Part shown: positions 12,431 to 24,647 of the stretch, one piece after another
Numbering within the stretch: the first letter of the stretch is position 1
Layout of the letters: every line of letters begins with the position of its first letter
Source: Cymodocea nodosa
Taxonomy: Eukaryota > Streptophyta > Magnoliopsida > Alismatales > Cymodoceaceae
NCBI GenBank assembly: GCA_036874045.1
Contig: CM072344.1
Location: 7,660,501-7,724,500 of the forward strand
Reading direction: 5' to 3'
Length of the DNA: 64,000 nucleotides
The notes under the pieces: generated by a model
Database searches by the model: none
The model's input: the letters and a program-made list of their open reading frames with translations, nothing else
What the model was told of the DNA's origin: nothing
Made by a program: the position numbers and the translations under genes

Positions 12431-12734
12431 GGTGGCTAGTGTATGTGCAGAGGAGGAGGACCCTGCTAACTGCAGGTAGCGACAGAAGTTCCTTGAAGTT
12501 CCACACTACCATCACCACCACCACCATAATCACCAACCATTGAGGTCAATGAGGATACTTTCCTGATGTCGGGTCGATTCCAAGCCAAACACGGTGCCTA
12601 ACAACCACTGTGAGGAGTGATCACGTCGCGGGAAGGGAAGCCATTTTCACCAAGCACCGACTCATATCGCAGGAGATTGTAAAGCTTCTAGCCTTGGTTT
12701 TGGGTTGATGCTAGTATGCTGAAGAGGAGATCAA
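12431..12734 (+). repeat. Athila LTR middle fragment, forward
   Basis: Forward LTR sequence equivalent to about 36,410-36,725 ('CAGAGGAGGAGG', 'GTCGGGTCGATTCC'). It is interrupted at 12,735 by the C1 element and resumes at 23,044. Confidence 0.85.
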
Positions 12735-13529
12735 TGTAGGATCGTATGGCTACACAAGAGGGGGGTGAATTGTGTATCTTTACTATTTTCTGAAATATAA
12801 TTGAACTTTAAAATTCAAAACAAGTCGAGACATTGTTTTCATAAAATCATTTTTATTCAAGGTTTCAATTACAATATACAATTCAATTCTCCTCAGAAAT
12901 TGTAGATGCAATTATATCTCGATACGATGTATCATCTAAACAATTTCATAACTACAAATAGAGAAAACTAATTTGCAGAATTTAAAACATTTCTCCCTGT
13001 TTGAGATCTTTCTTCTTCTTCTTTTTCTTCTACAGCAATTCTTTAGTGACGAATATCTTGTCTTTCTCTACTTCACTGAATTTGCTTTCTTCTGATACTT
13101 CAAATCTTTAGTGACATAAATCTGACCTTTTCTACTTCACTGAATTTTCTTCCACTTGAGAGATTTTCCCTGAGAAGGTGTTTTTGATCCCTGAAAAAGA
13201 TTTTTCTTTCGGTGTGCAGGGATGATTTGATCCTTGGAAAGATTTTTCTTTTTGTGTGCAAGGATGGATTGATCAACGAGAACTCTATGCCTTTTATACT
13301 ATATCTTCATTTCATGCATATCCTCCACATTTAATCACTACCAGTTTTCCACTTCTCCACGTCTTTTCTTTTTCCTTCATCGAAACACACACGTTCCAGC
13401 CCACGTTTATATTTCAAATTTCCTTTAATCATCAGTCTTGGATCTCTGAAAAATTTCCTGCAAAATAAACTTTCTCGTCCAAAATTTTTTCATCAGTGTA
13501 ATAAGAAGTTGTTACTTTAATGTTAACTA
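12735..13529 (-). repeat. C1 3' LTR, truncated
   Basis: Matches the first ~795 bases of the C1 LTR, then stops abruptly at the TTAATGTTAACTAAA motif. The CACGTG/AACTTAACG-rich remainder (~0.9 kb) is missing, so the copy has lost part of one LTR together with the adjoining PPT region. A TATAAAAGGC box on the minus strand is at 13,289-13,298. Confidence 0.85.
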
Positions 13530-13929
13530 AAAACAAGTTTGTTGACTTAAGTTCACTTAAGCTTATTTCTATTGTTTGTGTAAATTTTACCTCTCAGAAC
13601 TAAAAACTCTCAGATGTCAATAATTATAAAAGTATCAGTTTTCTAATTATCATCTGTTAGATTACAATAACCATTTACATAGCATCTCCTTTTATAATAT
13701 ATATATGCAATTAAGATCATAATCATCTTTTTATAATATTTCTCCCCCTTTTTGTCATTAATCAAAAAGATAATTACAGAGAATATATATATATATACAA
13801 GAGAATTACAACAACGATTTCTGTAAACAAGAATAATAATTGAACACATTTATAGAAAAATGTATTGTTCAATGAAGCAAACAAATAATACAAACATTAC
13901 ATTTTGTATTCAGAAACAAACAAAAACAG
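13530..13929 (-). other. Untranslated 3' region of C1 with PPT-like tract
   Basis: AT-rich with no ORF of note. A polypurine tract on the minus strand (complement of TCTCCCCCTTTTTG) is at about 13,741-13,757. The same tract occurs beside the C2 LTR and again inside C2. It normally sits next to the 3' LTR; here ~210 bases separate them because of the LTR truncation. Confidence 0.55.
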
Positions 13930-16220
13930 TTATCGACCCCTCCTAAGTATATCACTTATAGCATTACATATTTTATCTCCTAGATGCCCAATATCATTTC
14001 TGATGTCGTTAAGCATTGCATATAAGTCAGGAGGTAGCTAGGTTTGCTGTTCTGCTTGAACTAAATAACTCTGTTGTTGCTGTTGTATATGGTCTGTATC
14101 AGGTTGTTGTTGTTGTTGTCGTTGAGGTTTATGCATGGCCTGGAATTTTTGCAAATCTTTGACACTAAATGCTCTCATGCCTTTAGTTTTAGAGGGCCAG
14201 TCGGATAAAGTCAATTGGCTTGCAAGGATTCTACATACAGCATCACCATAAAATAACTTTGAACTCATATGCTGTAGTTGAGACATAAATACATCAAACC
14301 AATTTATATGAATTCTATTCAGCAGGCCATAAGTTGCATATAAACAGCTTCTACTAACTTCCAAATTGTGTCCAACTCTCTGAAATAAATTTGCATGCAA
14401 TATATTTGCAATAAACCTTGCCTTTGCATTCAGATTTTCCATTAATCTCATTTTAGAATATACATCTGGAATTTTTGATAAAGACTGAATGTTCCATTCC
14501 AGTTGTCTAATCATGTTAAATCTGTTTGTAACAACAACACCTTCATTCTTTAATCCTAAAACTTCAAAATTAACTTAGGAGACAATATAAACTCCTATTC
14601 ATTTATTTGAGTTTTCAGAAAATTTCCATTCTTGACCAGATTGCTATTAAAAGCTGCAATAAGCTCTATGTATTGCTTCCATTTCGTTCCTACTAGCAAG
14701 AATTTAATGAAGCCTTGAAACTCAAACAGATCTCTTATTGCCATCAAATTTCTAAATTTTATTGGACGAGCATGCAGAATCGGACATGTAATCAGATTAT
14801 TGTATTTCTACAATGCTTCTTCAAATCTAAAATAAATTGCATTACCTTGAATTTTTAATATTGTATACAAAGAAGGTGATACTTGAAGCCGTGATTCAAA
14901 GTTTAATTCATCTTCAGGAACCTCTTCTTCAAAATGAATGCCATGTTGTTCCTCTTTCAAAATATTATATTGAAGCTGCTCAGGTAAGCTTGATTCTTTA
15001 GCTTCAACAGTGTTAGGAACATTGTCAATATGCTCAACATTCATCTGTTCAGTCTCTATAGAATGTTTAGAGTTCAATTTTTCCACAAATTCTACAACCA
15101 GTGTATCTATCTGTAATTGTTCATTTTGTTCAACAAATAATTCCATTGATTCATGTTGTGAATTCTCAGACTCTGCTTCTATAGATTCTGTAGAAGGCTG
15201 GTTAACTTTTAGCTCTTCTGGAGTCTTAACATTTTCAATATCTGCTACTCTAGACAATTCAGCCTATGAACTAGTTACTGCTTCAACATTGTCAATTATA
15301 TTTGCAATAACTTGTTCAATGTCAGGTGCTTGATGCTCTAATTTGTGAATTTCTGCATCATCAGGACTTGTACTAATAGAAAAACTTGAGCTCATATTTG
15401 ACTTGTATTTCTTCTCAAGCTTTCTAGCAATGGAAAATAAAGTCTCATTATCTTCATCAGTTTCAATGTACTCAGAACTGATGAGTTTATCAGATGCACA
15501 ATAAGGTACAATGTTTAGACATACATTGTCCTTTGGAAATAAATTTTCATCTGATTTTCCTTTTTCAATAGACTTTGTTTCCTTAGCCATAATTTTTCTG
15601 ACTTTCCTTCTTCTATAACATTTCTGTTTCTCCTTTTCAAGTATTGCTGTTTTCTTTTCAAATTGCTCCATAAAAGTTTTCTGCTTTAATTCTTCTAAGG
15701 CTCTTTCTATTGCAACAGCCTTTCGAAGACTGTCAACTTTTGTTTTGTCTACAGCAATATCTGATTCTACTTGTTTGGAATATAAGGGAGTAGAGATAGC
15801 TGATTCATGCTCTTCCTCAAATGCATGTAGTCTTGTACCCTTTATAGGAGTTTGAGGAGTACTATTTGATGAACCTACACCATTTTCCAAATATTTTGCA
15901 TACTGTTCTAAAAATTTAATCTTAGCACATTTCATTGTGTATTCTCTATCAAATTTACTTCGAATCCCCATGTATGTAATACTAGCATCAGTATTTTGGA
16001 GTTTTTGTCTAACTTCATTTAGTATACCTTCAAGAAAGAAATAATCTTTATAAATTTCAACTAACCTTCTATCCACTTGAAGTAGTTTCTTGAACCAAGT
16101 ACGTGGAACTTCATCATTCTCTATTTCTTTTCCTTTTTCATCTATTCTGCTTTTGCCTTTTCCTTTGCCACGACCTTTGTAGAACTTGGAGACCATCGTC
16201 GTAGGTTGTAACAGCAACAA
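13930..16220 (-). pseudogene. Env-position accessory ORF of C1 (plant transposon protein domain)
   Basis: On the minus strand, a basic N-terminal segment (KGRGKGKGKSR, 16,220 downward) is followed by Lys/Glu-rich coiled-coil stretches, an acidic middle, and a globular C-terminal region (about 14,800-14,180) with IRDLFEFQG, NILHANLFQ and KLFYGD. A polyglutamine run and a final short basic tail end at TAA 13,930-13,932. Several stops interrupt it (near 15,258, 14,600 and 14,040). The C-terminal region is clearly homologous to 46,580-47,270 in the Athila element (IKDLFEFQG, KKLFYGD). It resembles the 'putative plant transposon protein' domain (Pfam PF20167, from memory) found in Athila ORFs. It lies where Sireviruses carry an env-like gene. 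I see no membrane segment. Confidence 0.75.
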
Positions 16221-17794
16221 GCGGGAAAGATTTTCTTGACAAAGTTTACAAATAACCTAAGTACCCGTGTAATAAGTGTTTAAATAGGGTTTTTAGGCGT
16301 ATAACTCAACGTGAAGCGAAGTCGGGTTTAGAAATAAAATAAATATTGAATAAAGTTTATTCAATCAAGGTACCCGAAATATTCAAGTATAACTCGTTGA
16401 GTTAACTAACCTAACGAGTAAAACGCTGTCTAGAGGCAGTTTTACACGTTACCTTATCTAACATAACGTCTAGTTAATACACTTAAAATAATTTTCGAAT
16501 GCTTCCAACTGAAACGTTCCGAAAACCACACACATGCTAAACTTAACATTATCTTGAGAACATTGTAAACTATTTGAACATTTTGTCCTTTGAATCTAAA
16601 ATAGTTTATTTGTCTTTTTAAATTATTTCATCAAGATTTTAAGAGGACATTAATTCAGATTAATTAAGATTTGTATTCTAAAATATATTAATTTATTTTC
16701 GACATTGTTAATCCTCCCCCTACAAATATACTTCCAATATATTCAATCAAAATACAAAATATACTTGTAGTGACAAGAGATGTTAAGTATAACTATACTT
16801 TTAAATTTTCTTTTTAGAGACTTTCGTTATCCAGACATCATCAAAAATGATTTCCAAAATCAATTCCTACTGTATATGAATCAAAACACAACTTTGAACT
16901 CAATGTGATTAATTCAAGGAGAATAAAAGAATGTATCTCAAATAAACGTTTTCAAAAGTACTAATGTTGATTCAATAAATCAGTAGTCATATTGGTAGAA
17001 ACTATATGCGATTCGAAGATATCTGTAATTAATGAAACAACATTATTATTATTTTTTTTTTCAAAATAGTGAATATTGATAATTTTCTTTAAAAGTTAGT
17101 TTGAAAAGCTTGAATCATACAAGAGCTTTCTAATGTACCCGTGTAATGAGCTTTCAGTCAAAAATCTCAGATCTGATTAGGACCTTAGGTTGCTAGATTT
17201 AAAGAATCCTTTTTCAGGACAACAATCCTTACATACCTATCTGCTCAAGTACAAAAGGCTCGTGATCAAACTGATCAATAAACTCTCAAAGATTTTCACT
17301 TTGTAAGCACTTTTCATTTTAAGCACAGTATATATGTATTCCACTAATACAGATGCAATAAAACACAAATCTCATACAATTTTTACTTCTATGATTGTAC
17401 TGAGAATATGAATCAGTTTCAATAAGCTTATACTTTTGATTAACAGTTTAAGATGAGTTACATATAACTTATTCTACAAGTTTAATCAATTAAGTCAAAT
17501 TTATGCATGATCATATGCATTTTCCTTGATTCAAAGAAAACATTTAATCAAAATTTCAGAATGTCAGAAGTACTTAATGTTTTTCATTTACACTTCTACT
17601 TAAAATCTTAAAAACCATTAAAATTGATAAACTACTGAAAATCAATAAGATACTACTATGATTTTACAATAAATACATAGTATCTTAAGTAGCAGTTTAG
17701 ATATTACTTTAGATATTTATAATAAGTATATAATATCTATGAGGTGCACAACATCATCAATAATATTTATCTTTTTATGTGGAGTTTAAGCATT
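16221..17794 (-). other. C1 non-coding block shared with the Athila element
   Basis: No ORF. The interval ~16,880-17,720 aligns, in the same sense relative to coding direction, with ~51,100-51,960 of the Athila element. The core is strikingly conserved: 17,244-17,267 matches 51,590-51,613 exactly, and about 58 of 60 bases match over the surrounding segment. A second PPT-like tract (minus strand GTAGGGGGAGG) is at about 16,714-16,724, between this block and the accessory ORF. Confidence 0.8.
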
Positions 17795-18577
17795 TTACAC
17801 ATCACATAGCCTACAAATACCTAAATTTAATCTAATGTTACAGAATGTATTTTCGTCTAAAGGTTTTGTAAATATATCAGCTAATTGATTTTTACTAGAC
17901 ACAAATTCTAATTTAATTTTTCCTTTAATTACGTTATCTCTTAGAAAATGATGTCTAACCTATGCTTTGCTCTTGAATGTAATACAGGATTTTTGGAAAG
18001 ATTTATTGCAGAACTACTGTCACAATAAATCTTAGTTGTATCATAAGATAATCCAAAATCTTCTAAAGTTTGCCTTATCCACAGAATCTGAGTGCAACAC
18101 AGTGCAGCAGCAACATATTCAGCTTCTGTAGTAGAAAGTGCTACATAGTTTTGCTTTTTACTAAACCATGACACCAAATTATTTCCCAATAATTGACATG
18201 TGCCATTGGTACTCTTTCTATCAGATTTAGATCCTACATAATCAGCATCAGTATATCCTATAAGATCTATTGAACTATCCTTAGAATAATACAGTTCGAA
18301 ATTTTTAGTTCCTTATATATATCTAAATATACTTTTAACTGCAATTAAGTGTGATTCTTTAGGATTAGATTGAAATCTAGCACAAACACACACAGCAAAC
18401 ATAATATCAGGTCTCCTAGCAGTCAAATAAAGTAAAGAACCAATCATACTTCTGTATTTTCTTTGATCTATGGATTTTCCTATGTCATCAATATCTAACT
18501 TTAAAGTAGTACACATAGGAGTTCCACGAATCCTTGTATCATTAAAATTAAATTTCTTAAGCATTTCATCTACATAT
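17795..18577 (-). pseudogene. C1 reverse transcriptase C-terminus and RNase H
   Basis: Begins with YVDEMLKKF (end of the RT region), then MIGSLLYLTARRPDIMF, the RT/RNase H connection, and the copia RNase H motifs STTEAEYVAAA, CDSSSAINL and SRAKH. It ends with the usual QLADIFTKPL tail before TAA at 17,795. There is a one-base frameshift near 17,962 and a stop near 18,310. The RT catalytic core (YVDD) and the whole integrase are missing: the protease ORF joins this segment at about 18,570-18,580. Confidence 0.88.
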
Positions 18578-18836
18578 AATATCCATTTTCAATTAGTTTT
18601 ATGACACTCAGCAAATTAAATCCTAGGTTTTCTACATATAGTACATTCAAAATAACACAAGAAGGAGTTATTTGAACATTGCCCATACCTATTATTTTAT
18701 CTTTCCTTTTGTTTCCAAATGTTACACTTCCTTTCATGGTATTTGTAAAATTTTGTAATAGACTTTTCTGTCCGGTCATGTGACTTGACGCTCCACTATC
18801 CAAGATCCATTTTGATGTTGTTTCCTCCTGCAACAT
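18570..18836 (-). pseudogene. C1 aspartic protease
   Basis: Contains the copia protease signature WILDSGASSHMTG near its start, then the FGNKRKDKIIGMGNV flap-like region and LLSVIKLIENGY near the end. The sequence after ENGY is cut by the internal deletion, so the gag-pre-integrase domain is lost. Confidence 0.88.
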
Positions 18837-21085
18837 AAATTAAGAAAAACTTTTTCTTGGTACCCAATGTTGTTGAGGACCAAGTTCATTAAATGCACAT
18901 TTCTTCTTTTTGTTTAAAAATAGTTTAACATTATCATTTATATTCTTATTTGTTGTAAGTACTATTGATTTTTCATTAACTTCATACTCACATATAGCAT
19001 TGTTGCTTTTACAATCATTCTTTTTATTTTCAGATGTAGTATAATCAAGACCAAACCGATTTTTATCAGATGTTAATTTATTTCGGTCATGCTCATACAT
19101 TTCAGTAAGTTCATACCAAGATTTTGTACTTGTATTAACATTTTCCGTACATACAAAATCTTTTTCTGCACAAGAATTTTTAGTTTTATCACATGCAGAA
19201 TGAGTAATTGGTCTAATACCAGTATATTGAATTACATGCTCAGGTTTCTAAATTTTCAATTTACTACATTTGTTTGAAATTTTAGAACCATTAGAAACTG
19301 AATTTCCAGAACAAGAAACAAGATTTTTAGAAATATTTATAGTCATGTTAGAAGTACAATTTGACAAATCACATTGATTTATATTATTACTGCATGATTC
19401 ATCTCTTGAAGTACCTACTTCTACATATTACCTTGTTTCATAATAAAAGGAATTTTAGTCTTAGATTTACTTGAACTGCAACTAATAAATCCTTTATTGG
19501 CTTGAGATTCAGGATAATCAAATCCTAAGCCAAATTTATAAGACACCGCAGGGGTACTAGTTAGTTTGTCTAACTAAGTTTGACTTAAATTCCATTTCTC
19601 AATGGTAGAATTTAAATCTTGCTCTCTCAGTTTTAATTTATCTATCTCTAATTCAAGTTCATTTACATTGTTTCTCAACATTTCATTTTCAGATTCTATC
19701 TTTAATTTTTCAGCATTTATATTTTGTATTTGTTCATGCAAGATACATTCACTAAATCTAAATTTTTGCAAATCTCTAGCATGATTTTCATTATCACATT
19801 TAAACTTTTCTAAAGTAGTAGACAGGAAACAATTTTCTTCTTCCATAATGGATGAAGATTTTCTAATATTCTTATTTTCTAGTTTACATACTTTAAGTTT
19901 TTGTAGTAATGTATGATAAGCATATAATAATTCATCAAAGTTGAAATCTGAATGACTTTCAAGATTAGATATTACCTCAGACTCATCTGCCATGAAGTAC
20001 ACATGAGCAACGTCTTCTACCTCTTGTTCTCCTTCTGAATGTGAAGATTTTGATGCTGATTCCTCAGATTCAGACTCTTTAGACGTGTCATCCCAAGTGA
20101 CCTTCAAAGCCTTTTTCTTGTAAAACTTTTTCTGAGTTTTCTGAGCTGTCTTCTTCTGATTTGTCCTACTATGCTTTTCATTATTCCTCATAGGACAATC
20201 TAGAGAAAGATGTCCAGGTTTCTTACAGTTGTAACATACATACTTTCTGGATGAAGAATTCTTGTCATTCAGTGATTTTGACGTTGAGGGTTTATCATTT
20301 TTGTTTATTTGCTGTTTCCTAGCTTTCCATGCTTTCTTGAATTTCCTAGTTGGCAAAATCAAATCCTCGTCAGAATCAGTACATATATTAGAATCTGAAT
20401 TAATTTCGAAGGCTATTTCTTTCTTCATTTTTAGTTTGTTGTGACTTAGTGATTCATTTAATTGAACTTCATAAGCTGTTAAATTTCCTATAAGTTCATT
20501 CATAGTATAAACATTTAAATCTTGTGATTCCTCAATTGATGTTACTTTCTGAGACCATTTAGAACTTAGGGATCTGAGAATTTTCCTCACCAAATCCTTC
20601 TGTTCAAAATTCTTTCCTAAACATTTTAAAGAGTTTATAATATCAAGAAATCTGGAAAACATCTCAGAAATATTTTCGTCTTCATGCATCTTAAAGAGTT
20701 AATACTTATGAATCAACATGTTTATTTTAGTCTCTTTAACTTGAGAAGTACCTTCATGTGAAACTTCTAATGCATGCCACACCTCATAAGCAGATTTATA
20801 AGCTGACACTTTACTGAACTGTTCATAACTCAATGCACAAAATAAAATATTTAAGCTCTTAGCATTCAGAGTTTAATTTTCTTTTTCAGTAATTGTCCAA
20901 GTATTATAAGGAGTAGTTAACGGAGTATATGGTTTAGAAATCATAAACCACAACTTATGATCTATACTTTGAAGAAAAACAATCATCCTATATTTCCAAT
21001 ATTCAAAATGTATTCCATCAAATAAAGGAGGACAATTAAGATTTTGGCCTTCATATAAAGAAAAATTACCATTTCCAATAGCCAT
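18837..21085 (-). pseudogene. C1 gag
   Basis: ATG at 21,083-21,085 starts MAIGNGNFSLYEGQ. It is followed by the gag core (PPLFDGIHFEYWKYRM, SHEGTSQVKETK, EMFSRFLDIINSL), a CCHC zinc knuckle (CYNCKKPGHLSLDC, around 20,210-20,260), an acidic/Ser-rich region and a long coiled-coil C-terminus (about 19,900-19,580), as in Sirevirus gag. In-frame stops lie near 20,875, 20,700, 19,570 and 19,430, and the last segment (18,840-19,100) leads into the protease. Nucleocapsid function would need the knuckle, which is intact. Confidence 0.88.
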
Positions 21086-21271
21086 CTTACCTTACATTTT
21101 TCAACCTATTTGATTTTAAACAATCTAAAAGCTTTAAAACAACTTGAGCCTTAAATCAAGAAAGTTAAACGTATGCTCAGATATTAATTTCTGTTTAAAA
21201 ACAAGGAAGGTAGAATATGCAATGATATTAAATAAGTTGGTATCGATTTTATATCAAAGATTATTAACAAA

Positions 21272-21283
21272 GCTCTGATACCA
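21272..21283 (-). promoter_or_regulatory. C1 primer-binding site (tRNA-iMet)
   Basis: On the minus strand it reads TGGTATCAGAGC, the classical complement of the plant initiator-Met tRNA 3' end, two bases inside the 5' LTR. This fixes the LTR boundary at 21,286. Confidence 0.93.
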
Positions 21284-21285
21284 CT

Positions 21286-23038
21286 TGTAGGATCGTATGG
21301 CTACACAAGAGGAGGGTGAATTGTGTACATTTACTATTTTCTGAAATATAATTGAAACTTTAAAATTCAAAAACAAGTCGAGACATTGTTTTCATAAAAT
21401 CATTTTTATTCAAGGTTTCAATTACAATATACAATTCAATTCTCCTCAAAAATTGTAGATGCAATTATATCTCGATACCATGTATCATCTAAATAATTTC
21501 ATAACTACAAATAGAGAAAACTAATTTGACGAATTTAAAACATTTCTCCTTGTTTGAGATCTTTCTTCTTCTTCTTTTTCTTCTGCAGCAATTCTTCAAT
21601 GACGAATATCTTATCTTTCTCTGCTTCACCGAATTTTCTTTCTTTTGATACTTCAAATCTTTAGTGACATGAATCTAACCTTTTTTGCTTCACTGAATTT
21701 TCTTCCACTTGAGAGATTTTCCCCGAGAATGTGTTTTTGATCCTTGAAAAAGATTTTTCTTTTGGTGTGCAGGGATGATTTGATCCTTGAAAAGATTTTT
21801 CTTTTTGTGTGTAAGGATGGATTGATCAACGAGAACTCTATGCCTTTTATACTATATCTTTATCTCATGCACATCTTCCACGTTTAATCACTACCAGTTT
21901 TCCACTTCTCCACGTCTTTTCTTTTTCCTTCATCGAAACACACGTTCCAACCCACGTTTATATTTCGAATTTCCTTTAATCATTAGTCTTGGATCTCTAA
22001 AAAATTTCTTGCAAAATAAACTTTCTCATCCAAAAGTTTTTCATCAGTGTAATAAGAAGTCGTTACTTTAATGTTAACTAAACGAGTAACACAACTATAT
22101 ATATATAACTTAACGTTTCTAACTTAACGAGTTCACCATGTGCCATTTCACGTGACAAGTATTGTAGCTAACTCAACGAACTAAGTCTGTGGTGTTATGC
22201 TATCTCAACGAACCAGCTTAAGCTTTCTTTCGGAAGGTTAAACGATAACTCACCAAAAATAGTTTAAGTTTCGGATAGTTACGGATGTAAGTCACCAAAA
22301 AACTCTTTATATGATAAAACTAGTGAGACACGTGTCAAGACCTGAAAACAAGACTTAAGTTACCTTTCGGATAGTTACGACTGTAAGTCTCTGAAAAAAA
22401 AACTTTAACTCACCGATTCAGTAATAAACAAATGTTTTTATAATAAGAATTTTACCACGTGCAAAAATAACAACTTAAGTTTATAACGCTAACCTAACAT
22501 GTTGCCTTAGTATTCAATATAGCAACTCAACGCGTTTAGTTATGTTAACTTAACGAGTTAAACATGTGCACCTCACGTGATACAATACAACATTCATAAC
22601 TTATAATTTCATCATGTGTATAACACTAACATAACGAGTTCGTCTCTTCTTTTACTCACTAACTTAACGAGTTATCACATGACCTATTTTAACCTTTAAG
22701 CCTTTAACTTAACGAGTTCTCACGTGACCTCTATACAAACAAAACTCTAACTTAACGAGTTGTCTAAACGTGCATTGTTCATGATACAGAAGATATAACT
22801 TTAAAACATATCATGCTATTCAATAAAAACATACGTTAACTTAACGTTTAGTTAAATGAGAAATTAATGCAACGAAATGACTAGTTATTAACTTCAGATC
22901 CAATGCAGACAAGTATTTATATCAGTAAGCTTTTTTTGTATTAATTGATGATTTTAATTTCTTTTCACAAGCAATAGTAATTAAGCAAATATGATTATTT
23001 TCATTCAGCATACATCATCAAAACAAAAATACTCAACA
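21286..23038 (-). repeat. C1 5' LTR
   Basis: Complete LTR (1,753 bp) between the primer site and TSD ATCAA. It carries a minus-strand TATAAAAGGC box (21,842-21,851) and at least four CACGTG-like boxes. Compared with the solo LTR at 8,098 it has an extra ~95-base module (about 22,311-22,408: CACGTG, CTTAAGT, TTCGGATAGTTA), so LTRs of the family differ in module number. Confidence 0.92.
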
Positions 23039-23043
23039 ATCAA

Positions 23044-23856
23044 CTTGCAATTCTGGACTCGTGATTCTATAGGGAGAGGAGACAGAATTGTAAGTGGTTA
23101 AATTTTCAATGGTGTAATTGCGTCACATGTAGTGACGGAAGTTTTTACTATTGATAGAGATTACTTTTACATTTCACCTTTCGCCTATTTTCATGATCAT
23201 ATAAAAATAAAAATATCAAAAACAACTTATCTATGTTTATAGTTAGTATTTGAGTGTTGTATTGTTTGTTTTGTATCGTGATTAATGTTATCATTGTCAA
23301 TGTTTGAAATGTTTCATGTTTGTTTAATTTAGAAAATAGAAAATAGATTTACAATTTACTGAAATTGAATCGTTCCTGATACTTAAAGATTTTAATGGTT
23401 ACTGTTTGAAATATCTGAATGTAAGTGTTGCTGAATGATAAATCTAATATTAACTAGCATTAAAGAGCTTAATTGATGTTATTTACAATCTATGGAACCG
23501 CCCAATGGTTGACCGAATTCCTCTGTAAATAGCAGTATTAAACTAGATAGCTTCGTTGAGTTACTTCAATTTCACGAGGTTAGTTTGTTGAGTTAGATAT
23601 AACTCAATGGAGTGCTTACTGAATATATAAATTTCATTATTAAAAATGAAACAGTACACAATTCTTCCTCAATTCTCTATGGGATCGACCTATACTTGCA
23701 CACAAATACAATATACACTATGCACTTGTAGTTAAAATACAAATTGGAATTAATATCTAATTTGTGTGAAAGCTGGTTTGTTGACTTCTAAAAAGGAATT
23801 ACTAACAAGCATAAAGATAAATTAACTAAGTTACAAACATAAGTTAACAAGGCAGA
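23044..23856 (+). repeat. Athila LTR 3' part, forward
   Basis: Continuation of the fragment at 12,431-12,734 after the C1 insertion, running through the 'GGATCGACCTATACTTGCAC' region almost to the LTR end. It is then fused to reversed Athila pol at about 23,857. Confidence 0.85.
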
Positions 23857-24647
23857 CAGCATACCAAGGTATTGTTTTGATGGCCATTAATTGTTCATCA
23901 GGAAAATTATCCTTAATTTCAATATTTGATTAATCTATTTGTAATCTTGATAAATGATCTACTACTACATTCTCACAACCTTTTTTATCTTTAATTTCTA
24001 GATCAAATTCTTGTAATAATAATATCCATTGGATCAATCTAGGCTTAGTCTCTTTTTTTGCTATTAGGTGTTTTAAAGTTGAATGATTCATGTATACTGT
24101 TACTTTAGCTCCAATCAGATATGATCTAAACTTTTCTAAGGCAAACACAACAACTAATAGTTCTTTTTCAGTAGTTGTGTAATTAACTTGAGTGTCATTT
24201 AAGGTTTTGCTTGCATAATGAATTACACTAGGAGATTTTTCTATCTTCTGTCCCAACACTACTCCTACAGCAAAATTAGATGCATCGCACATTAATTCAA
24301 ATGGATGACTCCAATCAGGTGCTTGAATTATAAGAGTTAAAATTAAGCTAGTTTTAAGTTTGAAAAATGCTTCCTTGCAATTTTTATCAAAGTTGAATGG
24401 GACATCTTTTAATAGATTAGTTAAAGGTCTAACTATTTTGCTAAAGTCTTTAATAAATCTTCTATAAAAACCAGCATGTCCTAGAAATGATCTAATATCT
24501 TTCATTGATTTAGGTTCTGATAAATTAGAAATTACTTCTATTTTAGCTTTATCTACTTCCACCCCTTTCTTTGAAACAACATGCCCTAAGATTATTCCTT
24601 GCTTAACCATGAAGTGACATTTTTTCCAATTTAGAACCAAATTTTTT
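23857..24647 (-). pseudogene. Athila RT connection and RNase H fragment, reversed
   Basis: An uninterrupted 236-codon frame (24,640 to 23,930) covers the RT thumb/connection ([19 protein letters not shown]) and RNase H ([39 protein letters not shown]). The RNase H motif normally reading TDHS is MNHS here, so a catalytic Asp is replaced by Asn. The TAA found in copies 1 and 2 before LMCDAS is not present (Glu instead). Both ends are rearrangement junctions to LTR pieces, so no start, RT active site or integrase remains. Confidence 0.9.

Larger units (their letters stand above)
12735..23038 (-). mobile_element. C1 Ty1/copia (Sirevirus-like) element, TSD ATCAA
   Basis: Starts TGTAGG, ends CTCAACA, and is flanked by ATCAA at 12,730-12,734 and 23,039-23,043 within an Athila LTR. 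Genes read on the minus strand: 5' LTR 21,286-23,038, initiator-Met primer site, gag, protease, the end of RT with RNase H, a non-coding block, an env-position ORF, a polypurine tract and a truncated 3' LTR. Integrase and most of RT are deleted. The size, the env-position ORF, the multiple PPT-like tracts and the gag type fit the Sirevirus (SIRE/Maximus) lineage; the lineage call is inference. Confidence 0.93.

Noticed and set aside
13256-13468. Plus-strand 70-codon ORF in the C1 LTR
   Set aside because: It is in the untranscribed-sense strand of an LTR and is broken in the other LTR copies.
14038-14110. Polyglutamine stretch as a sign of a host transcription factor
   Set aside because: It is the tail of the C1 env-position ORF, inside the element bounded by ATCAA.
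21272-21283. tRNA-Met gene fragment
   Set aside because: Only the 12-base primer-binding complement is present, exactly at an LTR edge.
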